Shown here one piece after another: positions 1 to 7,189 of a DNA stretch of 64,000 nucleotides. Source of the stretch: Phenylobacterium deserti (GTDB lineage Bacteria; Pseudomonadota; Alphaproteobacteria; Caulobacterales; Caulobacteraceae); contig NZ_QFYR01000001.1 of assembly GCF_003254705.1 (NCBI RefSeq), positions 806,001-870,000 of the forward strand. Reading direction: 5' to 3'. A program made the translations under genes and the position numbers. The notes beneath the pieces are model-generated. The model did no database searches and had not been told where the DNA came from. It saw only the letters and a list, made by a program, of their open reading frames with translations. Within the stretch, counting starts at the first letter, position 1. Every line of letters starts with the position of its first letter.

Positions 1-1739
1 TCCTTGCCCACCCAGACGGCGGTCACGAAGCCGCCGGTGTAGCCGACGAACCATGCGTCCCGGTAGTCGCTGGTGGTGCCGGTCTTGCCGGCCAGATCGA
101 AGCCGGGGACCCGCGCCGCCGTGCCGGTGCCGGCCACGATGACCTGCCGCATCATGCGGACCATGTAGGACAAGGCCGGCTGGCCGATGACCTGCCGCCG
201 GTCGGGCGCACCGACGCTGCGGTCGTAGAGCACCCGACCGTTGGAGGTGCGGATGCGCTCGATGGCATAGGCGCGGGCGAAGTAGCCGCCGTTGGAGAAC
301 GGGGCGTAGGCCTGGGTCAGCTCCAGCGGGCTCACTTCCACCGCGCCGAGGGCCATGGAGGGATCGAGCTGGATGCGCGAGGTGATGCCCAGCCGACGCG
401 CCGTGGAGGCGACGTTGGCGGTGCCGACCTCGTTGGCGAGCTGGGCCGCCACCGTGTTGATCGACTCCTGCATCGCGGTGGCGATGGTGATGGGGCCGAG
501 GAACTTGCCGGTGTAGTTGCGGGGCTGCCAGTTGCCGATGGTCACCGGCTGGTCCACCACCGGGGTGTCCGGCGTGCGGCCGCTTTCCATGGCGGTGAGG
601 TAGACGAAAGGCTTGAAGGCCGAGCCTGCCTGGCGCTTGGCCTGGGCGACGCGATCGAACTGGGTCTGCAGGTAGTTGGTCCCGCCGACATAGGCGCGCA
701 CGCGGCCCTCGCCGTCGATGGAGACGAGCGCGCCCTGGCCGACGCCCTGCCCGGCCGCGCCTGCGACGCCAGCCTGCAGGGACTGTTCGGCCGAGGCCTG
801 GAGCGGCAGGTCCAGGGTGGTCTCGACCACCAGATCCTCGGTCGGCTCGCCCACCAGGCTGCGGACCTCGTCATCCACCCAGTCCACGAAGTACTGGGCG
901 CGCTGGTTGGCCAGCACTGGATTGACCCGCACCTTCTGGGTGAAGGCCTCGTCCCGCTCCTGCGGGGTGATCGCCTTGATGCGCACCATCTCGTCCAGGA
1001 CCATGGTCGCCCGGCGCGCGGCGCGGTCGGTCGCGGACACCGGCGAATAGCGCGAAGGCCCTTTCATCATGCCAGCCAGCAGGGCGGCCTCGCCCAGGGT
1101 CAGCTCGGAAGCCGGCTTGCCGAAATAGCGCTGGGAGGCGGCCTCGATGCCGTAGGCGCCGGCGCCAAAGTAGACCCGGTTCAGATAGAGCTCGAGGATC
1201 TGCTTCTTGGAGAACTTGGCTTCCAGCCAGACGGCCAGGATCAGCTCCTGCGCCTTGCGGCGGTAGTTCTGCTTGGGCGTCAGGAACAGGTTGCGGGCCA
1301 GCTGCTGGGTGATGGTCGAGCCGCCGCGCAGCGGACCGCCCTCGCCCCTGTGGGTGACGTTGTAGATCTGGCTGCGGACGATGCCCCAGGGGTTGAAGCC
1401 GAAGTGGTAGTAGTACCAGCGGTCTTCGATGGCGATGAACGCCTTGGGCACATAGGGCGGCAGGCGATCGAGGTCGACGGGCGGCGCATACTGGCTGCCG
1501 CGGACGGCGATCAGTCCGCCCGAACGGTCGAGGTAAGAGACCGACGGCTGGCGCTTCACGTCATAGAGCTTGGAGGTGTCAGGCAGATCGACGCTGAACA
1601 CGGCGAAGAAGGCCACGACAAAGATGAGGGCCCAGACCCCCAGCACCATCGCCCAGTAGAGGATCGCCTGCAGCGGCGAGCGCCGCTTGCGCGGCTCGCG
1701 GCCGCGACCCTCGGGTCCTGGCGACTGCGCGTTGGCCAT
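1..1739 (-). CDS. class A penicillin-binding protein (PBP1A type), partial
   Basis: Bifunctional peptidoglycan glycosyltransferase/transpeptidase, anchored in the inner membrane with its catalytic domains in the periplasm. The C-terminus lies beyond the left edge; about 579 residues are visible. Translation from the ATG at 1739 gives a basic N-terminus, one membrane segment (about residues 25-48), then GT51 motifs: the catalytic-Glu region AIEDRWYYYHFG near residue 105 and GGSTITQQLARN near 140. The transpeptidase domain shows the SxxK motif in GSAFKP, the SxN motif in QESIN, and KTG in AGKTGTT just before the edge, so all three active-site motifs are present. AGGA lies 7 nt before the ATG. 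The leader contains a terminator-like hairpin (1763-1786). It is transcribed divergently from the GH16 gene. Confidence 0.93.
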   Translation of the reverse strand, partial: MANAQSPGPEGRGREPRKRRSPLQAILYWAMVLGVWALIFVVAFFAVFSVDLPDTSKLYDVKRQPSVSYLDRSGGLIAVRGSQYAPPVDLDRLPPYVPKAFIAIEDRWYYYHFGFNPWGIVRSQIYNVTHRGEGGPLRGGSTITQQLARNLFLTPKQNYRRKAQELILAVWLEAKFSKKQILELYLNRVYFGAGAYGIEAASQRYFGKPASELTLGEAALLAGMMKGPSRYSPVSATDRAARRATMVLDEMVRIKAITPQERDEAFTQKVRVNPVLANQRAQYFVDWVDDEVRSLVGEPTEDLVVETTLDLPLQASAEQSLQAGVAGAAGQGVGQGALVSIDGEGRVRAYVGGTNYLQTQFDRVAQAKRQAGSAFKPFVYLTAMESGRTPDTPVVDQPVTIGNWQPRNYTGKFLGPITIATAMQESINTVAAQLANEVGTANVASTARRLGITSRIQLDPSMALGAVEVSPLELTQAYAPFSNGGYFARAYAIERIRTSNGRVLYDRSVGAPDRRQVIGQPALSYMVRMMRQVIVAGTGTAARVPGFDLAGKTGTTSDYRDAWFVGYTGGFVTAVWVGK

Positions 1740-1762
1740 ATGGTCGTCCTAGAAAGTGGTAA

Positions 1763-1786
1763 AAGCCGCCGTCCCGCGGGCGGCTT
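1763..1786 (-). promoter_or_regulatory. leader hairpin with short U tract before the PBP gene
   Basis: AAGCCGCC (1763-1770) and GGCGGCTT (1779-1786) form a perfect 8-bp inverted repeat with an 8-nt loop. On the minus strand the stem runs straight into TTTTA, so it resembles an intrinsic terminator, yet it lies about 24 nt upstream of the PBP start codon and before its Shine-Dalgarno sequence. It could attenuate or stabilise the PBP transcript. It could also simply lie upstream of the real transcription start. Confidence 0.4.
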
Positions 1787-1881
1787 AGCACCCGCGCGGT
1801 ACGCCCAACAATATTGACAGCATATGAATGTGGTTTGCGGCGCCGCTGCGGCGAGCGCCGGCAGGGGAGGATGAGGGTCCG

Positions 1882-2748
1882 ATGAGGTGGAAAAGCGCGA
1901 TGGCGGCGCTGCTGGCGTTTGCAGCGGCGACGTCTGCGGCATCGGGCGCGGCGGCGCGCGAGCGGACCGTGTTCTTCGACGACTTCTCTGGCGCGAAGCT
2001 CGACCGGTTCAAGTGGAACGTGGTGGTCCCGGACTGGGTCGTGAACAACGAGCAGCAGGCCTATGTGGACGATCCCCGCGTCGTCGCCATCGTCCATGGC
2101 GCGGAAGCGGAAGGGGCGGAGAATGGCGCCTTGCGGATCCGGGCCGTGCCGCAAGCCGGGCACAAGACCCGCGCCGGACGCACCTTCGACTTCCTTTCGG
2201 GACGGCTCGACACGCGGGGCAAGTTCGCCTTCAGCCACGGAACGGCGGCCGCGCGGATCAAGATGACCGCCGGCCAGGGCCTTTGGCCGGCCTTCTGGAT
2301 CCTGGGCGAGGGGCAGTGGCCGGCGATCGGCGAGATCGACGTCATGGAGAACGTCGGCGAGGCCGACTGGACGAGCTTCGCCCTGCATGGGCCGGGCTAT
2401 TCGGGCGACACGCCGCTGGCCCAGCGCGCGCCGTTCCCGGCCGGCCAGGACATCACCGGCTGGCACATCTATTCGGTGGACTGGAGCGATGAGGCGCTGG
2501 TGTTCCGCGTCGACGGCGCCGAGCGCTATCGCGTCACCCGCGCCATGGTGGAGAAGCACGGCCGCTGGGCGTTCGATGACGCCAAGTACCTGATCGTGAA
2601 CCTGGCCCTGGGCGGCGGCTATCCGCAGGGCGTGAACAAGGTGGAGGCGCCCTACCCCGGCCTGCCGCAAAGCACGGTGGACCTGATCGGCGCCGGCAAG
2701 GGCCAGGTGCTGGTCGACTGGGTGAAGGTGACGAAGAGCGAGCCCTGA
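1882..2748 (+). CDS. secreted glycoside hydrolase family 16 (endo-beta-glucanase type)
   Basis: Hydrolyses beta-1,3 or mixed-linkage beta-1,3-1,4 glucans outside the cytoplasm. I chose the ATG at 1882 over the in-frame ATG at 1828 because it gives a clean signal peptide (basic start, Ala/Leu-rich core, AxA cleavage region near residues 23-26) and follows GGGGAGGA. The GH16 catalytic signature EIDVME is at about residues 151-156 (nucleophile Glu, auxiliary Asp, acid/base Glu). It is preceded by WPAFWILG, which is typical of the family. At 288 residues it is a single catalytic domain with no carbohydrate-binding module. Exact substrate (laminarin, lichenan or other) cannot be read from the sequence. 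Confidence 0.88.
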   Translation: MRWKSAMAALLAFAAATSAASGAAARERTVFFDDFSGAKLDRFKWNVVVPDWVVNNEQQAYVDDPRVVAIVHGAEAEGAENGALRIRAVPQAGHKTRAGRTFDFLSGRLDTRGKFAFSHGTAAARIKMTAGQGLWPAFWILGEGQWPAIGEIDVMENVGEADWTSFALHGPGYSGDTPLAQRAPFPAGQDITGWHIYSVDWSDEALVFRVDGAERYRVTRAMVEKHGRWAFDDAKYLIVNLALGGGYPQGVNKVEAPYPGLPQSTVDLIGAGKGQVLVDWVKVTKSEP

Positions 2749-2758
2749 GGGCCGTCCC

Positions 2759-3817
2759 TCAAAGGCTGGGGGACATCTTCGCCACGGCAGGGCGGCCGGT
2801 GAGGCGGCGGATCGTTCGGTCCACCGGCCGCTCGAACAGGTGGTGGACGGCCAGGCCGACCAGGGCGCACGCGACGATGCCGGACAGAGCGGCGAGAAGG
2901 CCGACGGTCGGCCCGCCGAGCCCGCCGAAACGCAGGGCGAGTATCACCGCCTGGCTGACGAACATGTGGGTCAGGTAGATGGCGTAGCTGGCGTGGCCCA
3001 GTTCCAGAACCGGGCGGGCGTGCGCAGCCGCGCCGCCGCGCTCCAGCACAATGGCCGCGAGCACCAGGCCGACCGCGCCGGCCATGGCTAAGGCGACGCG
3101 CAGCCGCTCGTCCGCGGCGGCCAGGCCGCTGGCGGCCAGCACCACCAGCATGGCGATCGCAAAGGCGAGCACGCCTGCGGCGGCCGGGCCCCGCCCGACG
3201 CGCGGCAGGCGGTCATAGGCCAGGGCAATCAGGACCCCCGCCGCGAACTCCAGCAGAATAGGGCGGGTGTAGAACTGAAGGTGCAGCTGTGAGAATTCGG
3301 CGACGAGGCCGACCAGCCCCAGGGCGCCGATGACGCCCACCACCGCCAGGTAGCGTCCGCGCCCCGACCGCAGAAAAAGCGCCAGGGCGAAGACGGCGTA
3401 GAAGAACATCTCATAGTTCAGGGTCCAGCCCACCGGCACCAAGGGATTGGCGGTGCCGTCGCCCTTGTCGAAGGGGATGAACAGCAGCGACTTCACCAGC
3501 CAGACGGGGTCAGGGCGGCTGGCGCCCAGCAGCGACGGGGCCGCGAGGGCGAGGGCGAACAGCGCCAGGGTGACGGCCCAGTAGAGCGGAACGATCCTCT
3601 GGATGCGGCGCAGGGCGAAGGTCTTCGGCCCCACCGGATCGCGCTCGGTCGTGTAGACCATGATGAAGCCGCTGATCACGAAGAACAGGTCGACGCCCGC
3701 GCGGCCAAGACCCACCCACTGAAGGGCTGGATGGGCTTGCATCAGCAGCGGCTGGAAATGGGCGACGACCACCAGCATGGCGGCGATCGCCCGCAGGGCC
3801 TGGATGTTGCGGATCAT
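2759..3817 (-). CDS. acyltransferase 3 family membrane protein (OafA type)
   Basis: Integral inner-membrane acyltransferase of the family that O-acetylates exported sugars such as O-antigen, exopolysaccharide or peptidoglycan-linked glycans. The 352-residue protein starts with NIQALRAIAAMLVVVAHF, the conserved Arg and His region of the family, followed by GVDLFFVISGFIMVY. Roughly ten hydrophobic segments follow. It has no SGNH C-terminal domain. Its ATG overlaps the vsr stop codon (ATGA at 3814-3817), so it is translationally coupled to vsr and probably in one transcript with cysK and vsr. The substrate is unknown; the GT/sulfotransferase island 12 kb away is one possible source, but that is a guess. 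Confidence 0.85.
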   Translation of the reverse strand: MIRNIQALRAIAAMLVVVAHFQPLLMQAHPALQWVGLGRAGVDLFFVISGFIMVYTTERDPVGPKTFALRRIQRIVPLYWAVTLALFALALAAPSLLGASRPDPVWLVKSLLFIPFDKGDGTANPLVPVGWTLNYEMFFYAVFALALFLRSGRGRYLAVVGVIGALGLVGLVAEFSQLHLQFYTRPILLEFAAGVLIALAYDRLPRVGRGPAAAGVLAFAIAMLVVLAASGLAAADERLRVALAMAGAVGLVLAAIVLERGGAAAHARPVLELGHASYAIYLTHMFVSQAVILALRFGGLGGPTVGLLAALSGIVACALVGLAVHHLFERPVDRTIRRLTGRPAVAKMSPSL

Positions 3818-4248
3818 CGGCGCAAAGGCGCCTCAGCCAGCAGGATCCGGAGGCGCGCCTCAAGCGCGGCGGCGTCCTTGAGATCACATTCCCAAAGCGT
3901 CTCGACCCGCCAGCCCTGGGCGGCGAGCGCCTCGTACGCCTGAGCGTCGCGGGCCTTGTTGCGGCCGACCTTGGCGGTCCAGTACTCGCGGTTGGTCTTG
4001 GGCACGCGCGAGCCGCGGGCGCAGTCGTGGCCGTGCCAGAAGCAGCCGTGGACGAAAAGGGCCAGGCGGCGGCCCGGCAGCACCACGTCGGGCGAGCCGG
4101 GCAGGTCCTTGCGGTGCAGGCGGTAGCGGGCTCCGAGCCTTGTCAGCGCCCGCCGCACCTGCATTTCCGGCGTCGTGTCGCGACCCTTGACCCGCCGCAT
4201 GACGGCGGATCGCTTGGCCGCATCGAAGACGTCGGTCCGCGTCTCCAA
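3814..4248 (-). CDS. vsr: very short patch repair endonuclease (Vsr)
   Basis: Sequence- and mismatch-specific endonuclease that nicks 5' of the T in T:G mismatches formed when 5-methylcytosine deaminates, thereby protecting C5-methylated sites. The 144 residues match the family over their full length: KRSAVMRRVKGRDTTPE at the start, GSPDVVLPGRRLALFVHGC with the catalytic Asp, then FWHGHDC with the aromatic intercalating and zinc-binding residues, and a C-terminal WECDLKD. The start is a TTG directly abutting the cysK stop codon, which suggests translational coupling. A dcm-type C5 methyltransferase lies on the same strand one gene upstream, the expected partner. Confidence 0.92.
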   Translation of the reverse strand: METRTDVFDAAKRSAVMRRVKGRDTTPEMQVRRALTRLGARYRLHRKDLPGSPDVVLPGRRLALFVHGCFWHGHDCARGSRVPKTNREYWTAKVGRNKARDAQAYEALAAQGWRVETLWECDLKDAAALEARLRILLAEAPLRR

Positions 4249-5238
4249 TCAGAGCCCGTCGAACAGGGCGGTGGAGAGGTAGCGTTCGGCGAAGCTCGGG
4301 ATGATCACCACCACCAGCTTGCCGGCCATGTCGTCGCGGCTGGCCACGTCGAAGGCGGCGGTCAGGGCGGCGCCGGAGGAGATGCCCACCGGAATGCCTT
4401 CCTCGCGCGCCACGCGGCGAGCCATGGAGAAGCTGTCGTCGTTGGAGACCTGGACGATCTCGTCGATGGTCCCGCGATCGATGATCGAGGGCACGAAGCC
4501 CGCGCCGATGCCCTGGATCTTGTGCGGGCCGGGCTGGCCGCCGGACAGCACTGGGGAAGCTTCCGGCTCGACCGCGATCATCTTCACCGACGGCTTGCGC
4601 GACTTCAGCACCTGGCCGACGCCGGTGATGGTGCCGCCGGTGCCGACGCCGGCGATCACCGCGTCCACGCGGCCCTCGGTGTCGTTCCAGATCTCTTCCG
4701 CCGTGGAGACGCGGTGGATGAGCGGGTTGGCGGGGTTGTCGAACTGCTGGGGCATCACCGCGCCGGGGTTGGCTTCCACCAGTTCCCGGGCTCTAGCGAC
4801 CGCGCCGGCCATGCCGCGCTCAGGGGCGGTGAGTTCCAGCTTGGCGCCCAGCAGCACCAGCATCTTGCGGCGTTCAATGGACATGCTCTCGGGCATGACC
4901 AGGGTCAGTTTGTAGCCTTTGGCCGCCGCGACGAAGGCGAGCGCAATGCCGGTGTTGCCGCTGGTCGGCTCGATGATCTGGCCGCCTGGCTTCAGGATGC
5001 CCTTGGCTTCCAGGTACTCGATCATCGCGACGCCGATGCGGTCCTTCACCGAGGCGAGCGGATTGAAGAACTCGAGCTTGGCGACCACCTCGGCCTTGGG
5101 CTGCAGCGCCTCGGTCAGGCGCGGCAGGCGCACCAGCGGCGTGTCGCCCACCAGGTCGAGAACGGAGTCGTAGATCCGGCCGCGGCCATTCCGATGGTAG
5201 CTGGCGGCGTCGTAGATGTTGTCCGGGGTAGCGTCCAT
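4249..5238 (-). CDS. cysK: cysteine synthase A (O-acetylserine sulfhydrylase)
   Basis: PLP enzyme making L-cysteine from O-acetyl-L-serine and sulfide in the cytoplasm. The 329 residues include the PLP-lysine motif [11 protein letters not shown] (near residue 60), the substrate loop [10 protein letters not shown], and the phosphate-binding glycine loop [19 protein letters not shown] near the C-terminus completes the fold type II pattern. It is the CysK/CysM/CBS family; length and motifs favour CysK. It is sandwiched between the C5 methyltransferase upstream (85 nt gap) and vsr immediately downstream, an odd place for a biosynthetic gene and possibly just operon packing. Confidence 0.93.
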   Translation of the reverse strand: MDATPDNIYDAASYHRNGRGRIYDSVLDLVGDTPLVRLPRLTEALQPKAEVVAKLEFFNPLASVKDRIGVAMIEYLEAKGILKPGGQIIEPTSGNTGIALAFVAAAKGYKLTLVMPESMSIERRKMLVLLGAKLELTAPERGMAGAVARARELVEANPGAVMPQQFDNPANPLIHRVSTAEEIWNDTEGRVDAVIAGVGTGGTITGVGQVLKSRKPSVKMIAVEPEASPVLSGGQPGPHKIQGIGAGFVPSIIDRGTIDEIVQVSNDDSFSMARRVAREEGIPVGISSGAALTAAFDVASRDDMAGKLVVVIIPSFAERYLSTALFDGL

Positions 5239-5323
5239 GGATGGACCTTTCGTCGCAGAAGCCCTTCGGCCGCGAACCTAAGACTTCCCGACGCTTTTGG
5301 AAGGCCTCGCGTGAGGAAGATGG

Positions 5324-6460
5324 CTACTCGGCCGCCAGCGCCGCCGGCGGGGCGAGCAGCGGCTCCAGCAAACGCTCGGCCAGCCAGCGGACCACGGGGG
5401 CGGCGACGCCGTCGCCGGCGACGTGCAGGGCGGTCGTGGTCGCCTTGGGCAGGCGGTAGCTGTCGGGCAGGCCCATCAGGCGGGCGGCCTCGCGCGCGGT
5501 GAGCAGGCGGGTGCGGACCCGCTCGCCTTCCACCACCACCACCACCTGCCGGGACGAGCCGCCGCGGGGGGTGCGCAGGCAGCCGGCCAGGCCGTCGAAG
5601 CGAAGCTCGGCCCGTTGGACCCGGCGGCCGTCCTCGATGCGCATGCGGCGGAAGACGCCGCCGACGGTGCGCCGGCCGCTGGCCTTTGCGGCCTCGAGCT
5701 TGGCGCGATGCAGCGGCGAGAGCAGGTCCAGCCAGGCCGCGGTGCGGGAGGGATCGTGCCAGGCGACCTGGGCGTCGTCCTCCAGCACGGCGGCAAGGTC
5801 GGTGTTGCGGGCCGGCGGCGCGGGCAGGCTCCAGTCGATCCAGCGGGCGGCGAGTTCGGGCGTCAGGCGCTCGGCGGCGGCGCGAACGGCGCGGGTGCGG
5901 AACGGGCTGTCGCCCACCAGGTGCGCGGGCGGGGCTTGCCGCGTGGCGATCACGAAGACGCGGGGCCGCGACTGGGGCAGAAAGGCGGCCGCGTCGATCT
6001 CCAGCGCGCCGAAGCTGTAGCCGCGCTTAGCGAGGGCGGCGCCCAGGGCGGCGAAGTCGTCGCCGCCATGCGAGGTGAGCAGGCCCGAGACGTTCTCGAT
6101 GACGATGGTGCGGGGCGCGCGGCCCTCCTCGTCCAGGGCTTCCATCAGGCGCCAGAAGCCGAAGAAGGCGGAGGAGCGGCCGCCGGCCAGGCCGGCGCGG
6201 CCGCCCGCGAGGCTGAAGTCCTGGCAGGGCGAGGAGGCCCAGGCGAGGTCGGCGCGGCCCGGAAGGTCGGCGGGCTCCAGCTTCCAAACATCGCCTTGCA
6301 CGAGGTGGGTTTCGGCGTCCGGATAGTTGGCGCGGTAGGTGGCCGCCTTGGCCGCGTCGAAATCGTTGGCGAAAAGGCAGGACCAGCCCTCGCCCAGGCC
6401 GAGGCGGGCCATGCCGCCGCCGGCGAAGAATTCGTAGAAGGAGAGCGGCGCGCGACTCAT
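5324..6460 (-). CDS. DNA (cytosine-5-)-methyltransferase
   Basis: C5-cytosine methyltransferase of the Dcm type, about 378 residues. Motif I is FFAGGGMARLGLGEG at the N-terminus. Motif IV is ASSPCQDFS with the catalytic Cys (Ser-Pro-Cys rather than the usual Pro-Pro-Cys). Motif VI is IENV, motif VIII QSRPRVFVIA, motif IX AARLMGLPDSY and motif X GDGVAAPVVRWLA. The target-recognition region between VIII and IX is short. I prefer the ATG at 6460 over the in-frame ATG at 6520, because 6520 would overlap the divergent lipoprotein start at 6507. No restriction endonuclease gene is visible nearby, but vsr lies two genes downstream, so this looks like a solitary methyltransferase with its repair partner. 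The target sequence cannot be read. Confidence 0.9.
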   Translation of the reverse strand: MSRAPLSFYEFFAGGGMARLGLGEGWSCLFANDFDAAKAATYRANYPDAETHLVQGDVWKLEPADLPGRADLAWASSPCQDFSLAGGRAGLAGGRSSAFFGFWRLMEALDEEGRAPRTIVIENVSGLLTSHGGDDFAALGAALAKRGYSFGALEIDAAAFLPQSRPRVFVIATRQAPPAHLVGDSPFRTRAVRAAAERLTPELAARWIDWSLPAPPARNTDLAAVLEDDAQVAWHDPSRTAAWLDLLSPLHRAKLEAAKASGRRTVGGVFRRMRIEDGRRVQRAELRFDGLAGCLRTPRGGSSRQVVVVVEGERVRTRLLTAREAARLMGLPDSYRLPKATTTALHVAGDGVAAPVVRWLAERLLEPLLAPPAALAAE

Positions 6461-6506
6461 TGGCGGGGACTCTAACCTGCGTCGCGCCTGCCGAAAGGAG
6501 GCATCC

Positions 6507-6884
6507 ATGCGCCGGATCATCGCTCTCGCCGCGCTTGCTCTGTCCGGAGCTGCGGCGGGATGTCAGACGCCCATGCCGCCGCAGGTCGACGCGCGGATCG
6601 ACGCCCGCGGAACCGAGCCGTTCTGGGCGGTGCGGGTGCGGGACGCGCAGGTGACGCTGATCCGTCCCGAGCAGCCGGACCTGTCCGCGCCGGCGCAAAG
6701 GCGGACGGAAGGCGGGGCGTCGGTGTGGTCGGGCCGTACGGCGGACGGCCGCACCCTGACGCTGCGGGTGTGGCCGCAGGCGTGCTCGGACGGCATGAGC
6801 GACCTCGCCTACCCGATGGCGGCGGAGGTCAGCTTGACGGGGCGTGAGGTCTTGAAGGGGTGCGCGGCGCCGGCTCGCGGCTAG
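6507..6884 (+). CDS. small COG3650-like lipoprotein
   Basis: A 125-residue exported protein of unknown function. It begins with MRRIIALAALALSG and a lipobox ending in Cys19 (GAAAGC), so it is probably a lipoprotein. The mature part has ARGTEPFWAV near its start and ACSDGMSDLAYPM toward its end, a pattern I associate with the COG3650 family of uncharacterised envelope proteins. A strong Shine-Dalgarno (AAAGGAGG) lies just upstream of the ATG. It is divergent from the methyltransferase and convergent with a small exported peptide gene, with which it shares the four bases CTAG for both stop codons. Confidence 0.75.
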   Translation: MRRIIALAALALSGAAAGCQTPMPPQVDARIDARGTEPFWAVRVRDAQVTLIRPEQPDLSAPAQRRTEGGASVWSGRTADGRTLTLRVWPQACSDGMSDLAYPMAAEVSLTGREVLKGCAAPARG

Positions 6885-7012
6885 CCGTGGCCGAACTCGT
6901 AGGTGGCGAACTGAGACTTGGGCTCGGCTCGGGTGCTGTGGGGCACCGGGATGGCCAGGCCAACGGCTATGGCGGCGGCCGCGGCGGCCGCGAGAAACGC
7001 TTTCAGCGTCAT
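6881..7012 (-). CDS. small exported protein, 43 residues
   Basis: Unrecognised short protein: MTLKAFLAAAAAAAIAVG forms a signal peptide or single membrane segment, followed by a short polar tail ending YEFGHG. AAGGA sits about 5 nt before the ATG at 7012, which supports real translation and argues against the longer in-frame start at 7081. The stop overlaps that of the convergent lipoprotein in a shared CTAG. Function unknown. It could still be a chance reading frame, although the ribosome-binding site and the hydrophobic N-terminus make that less likely. Confidence 0.5.
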   Translation of the reverse strand: MTLKAFLAAAAAAAIAVGLAIPVPHSTRAEPKSQFATYEFGHG

Positions 7013-7189
7013 GGGAGTCCTTCGAACCGCGCCTCTTGCGGGCGGCTGCGCTTGAGCTTGTTCCAGTTCACAAGCGCCCAACTAACACCCTGAAGACATT
7101 GCGAGTTCCATCGGCCAAGCTGCGGAAGACCAGCGGAAAGCCGCAAAGCCGCATCGCCTTCGCCCGAAGCTTCGGCCATAAGCGGGCGG

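Noticed and set aside
4027-5502. A 491-codon plus-strand open frame opposite vsr, cysK and part of the methyltransferase
   Set aside because: Overlaps three minus-strand genes with intact motifs.
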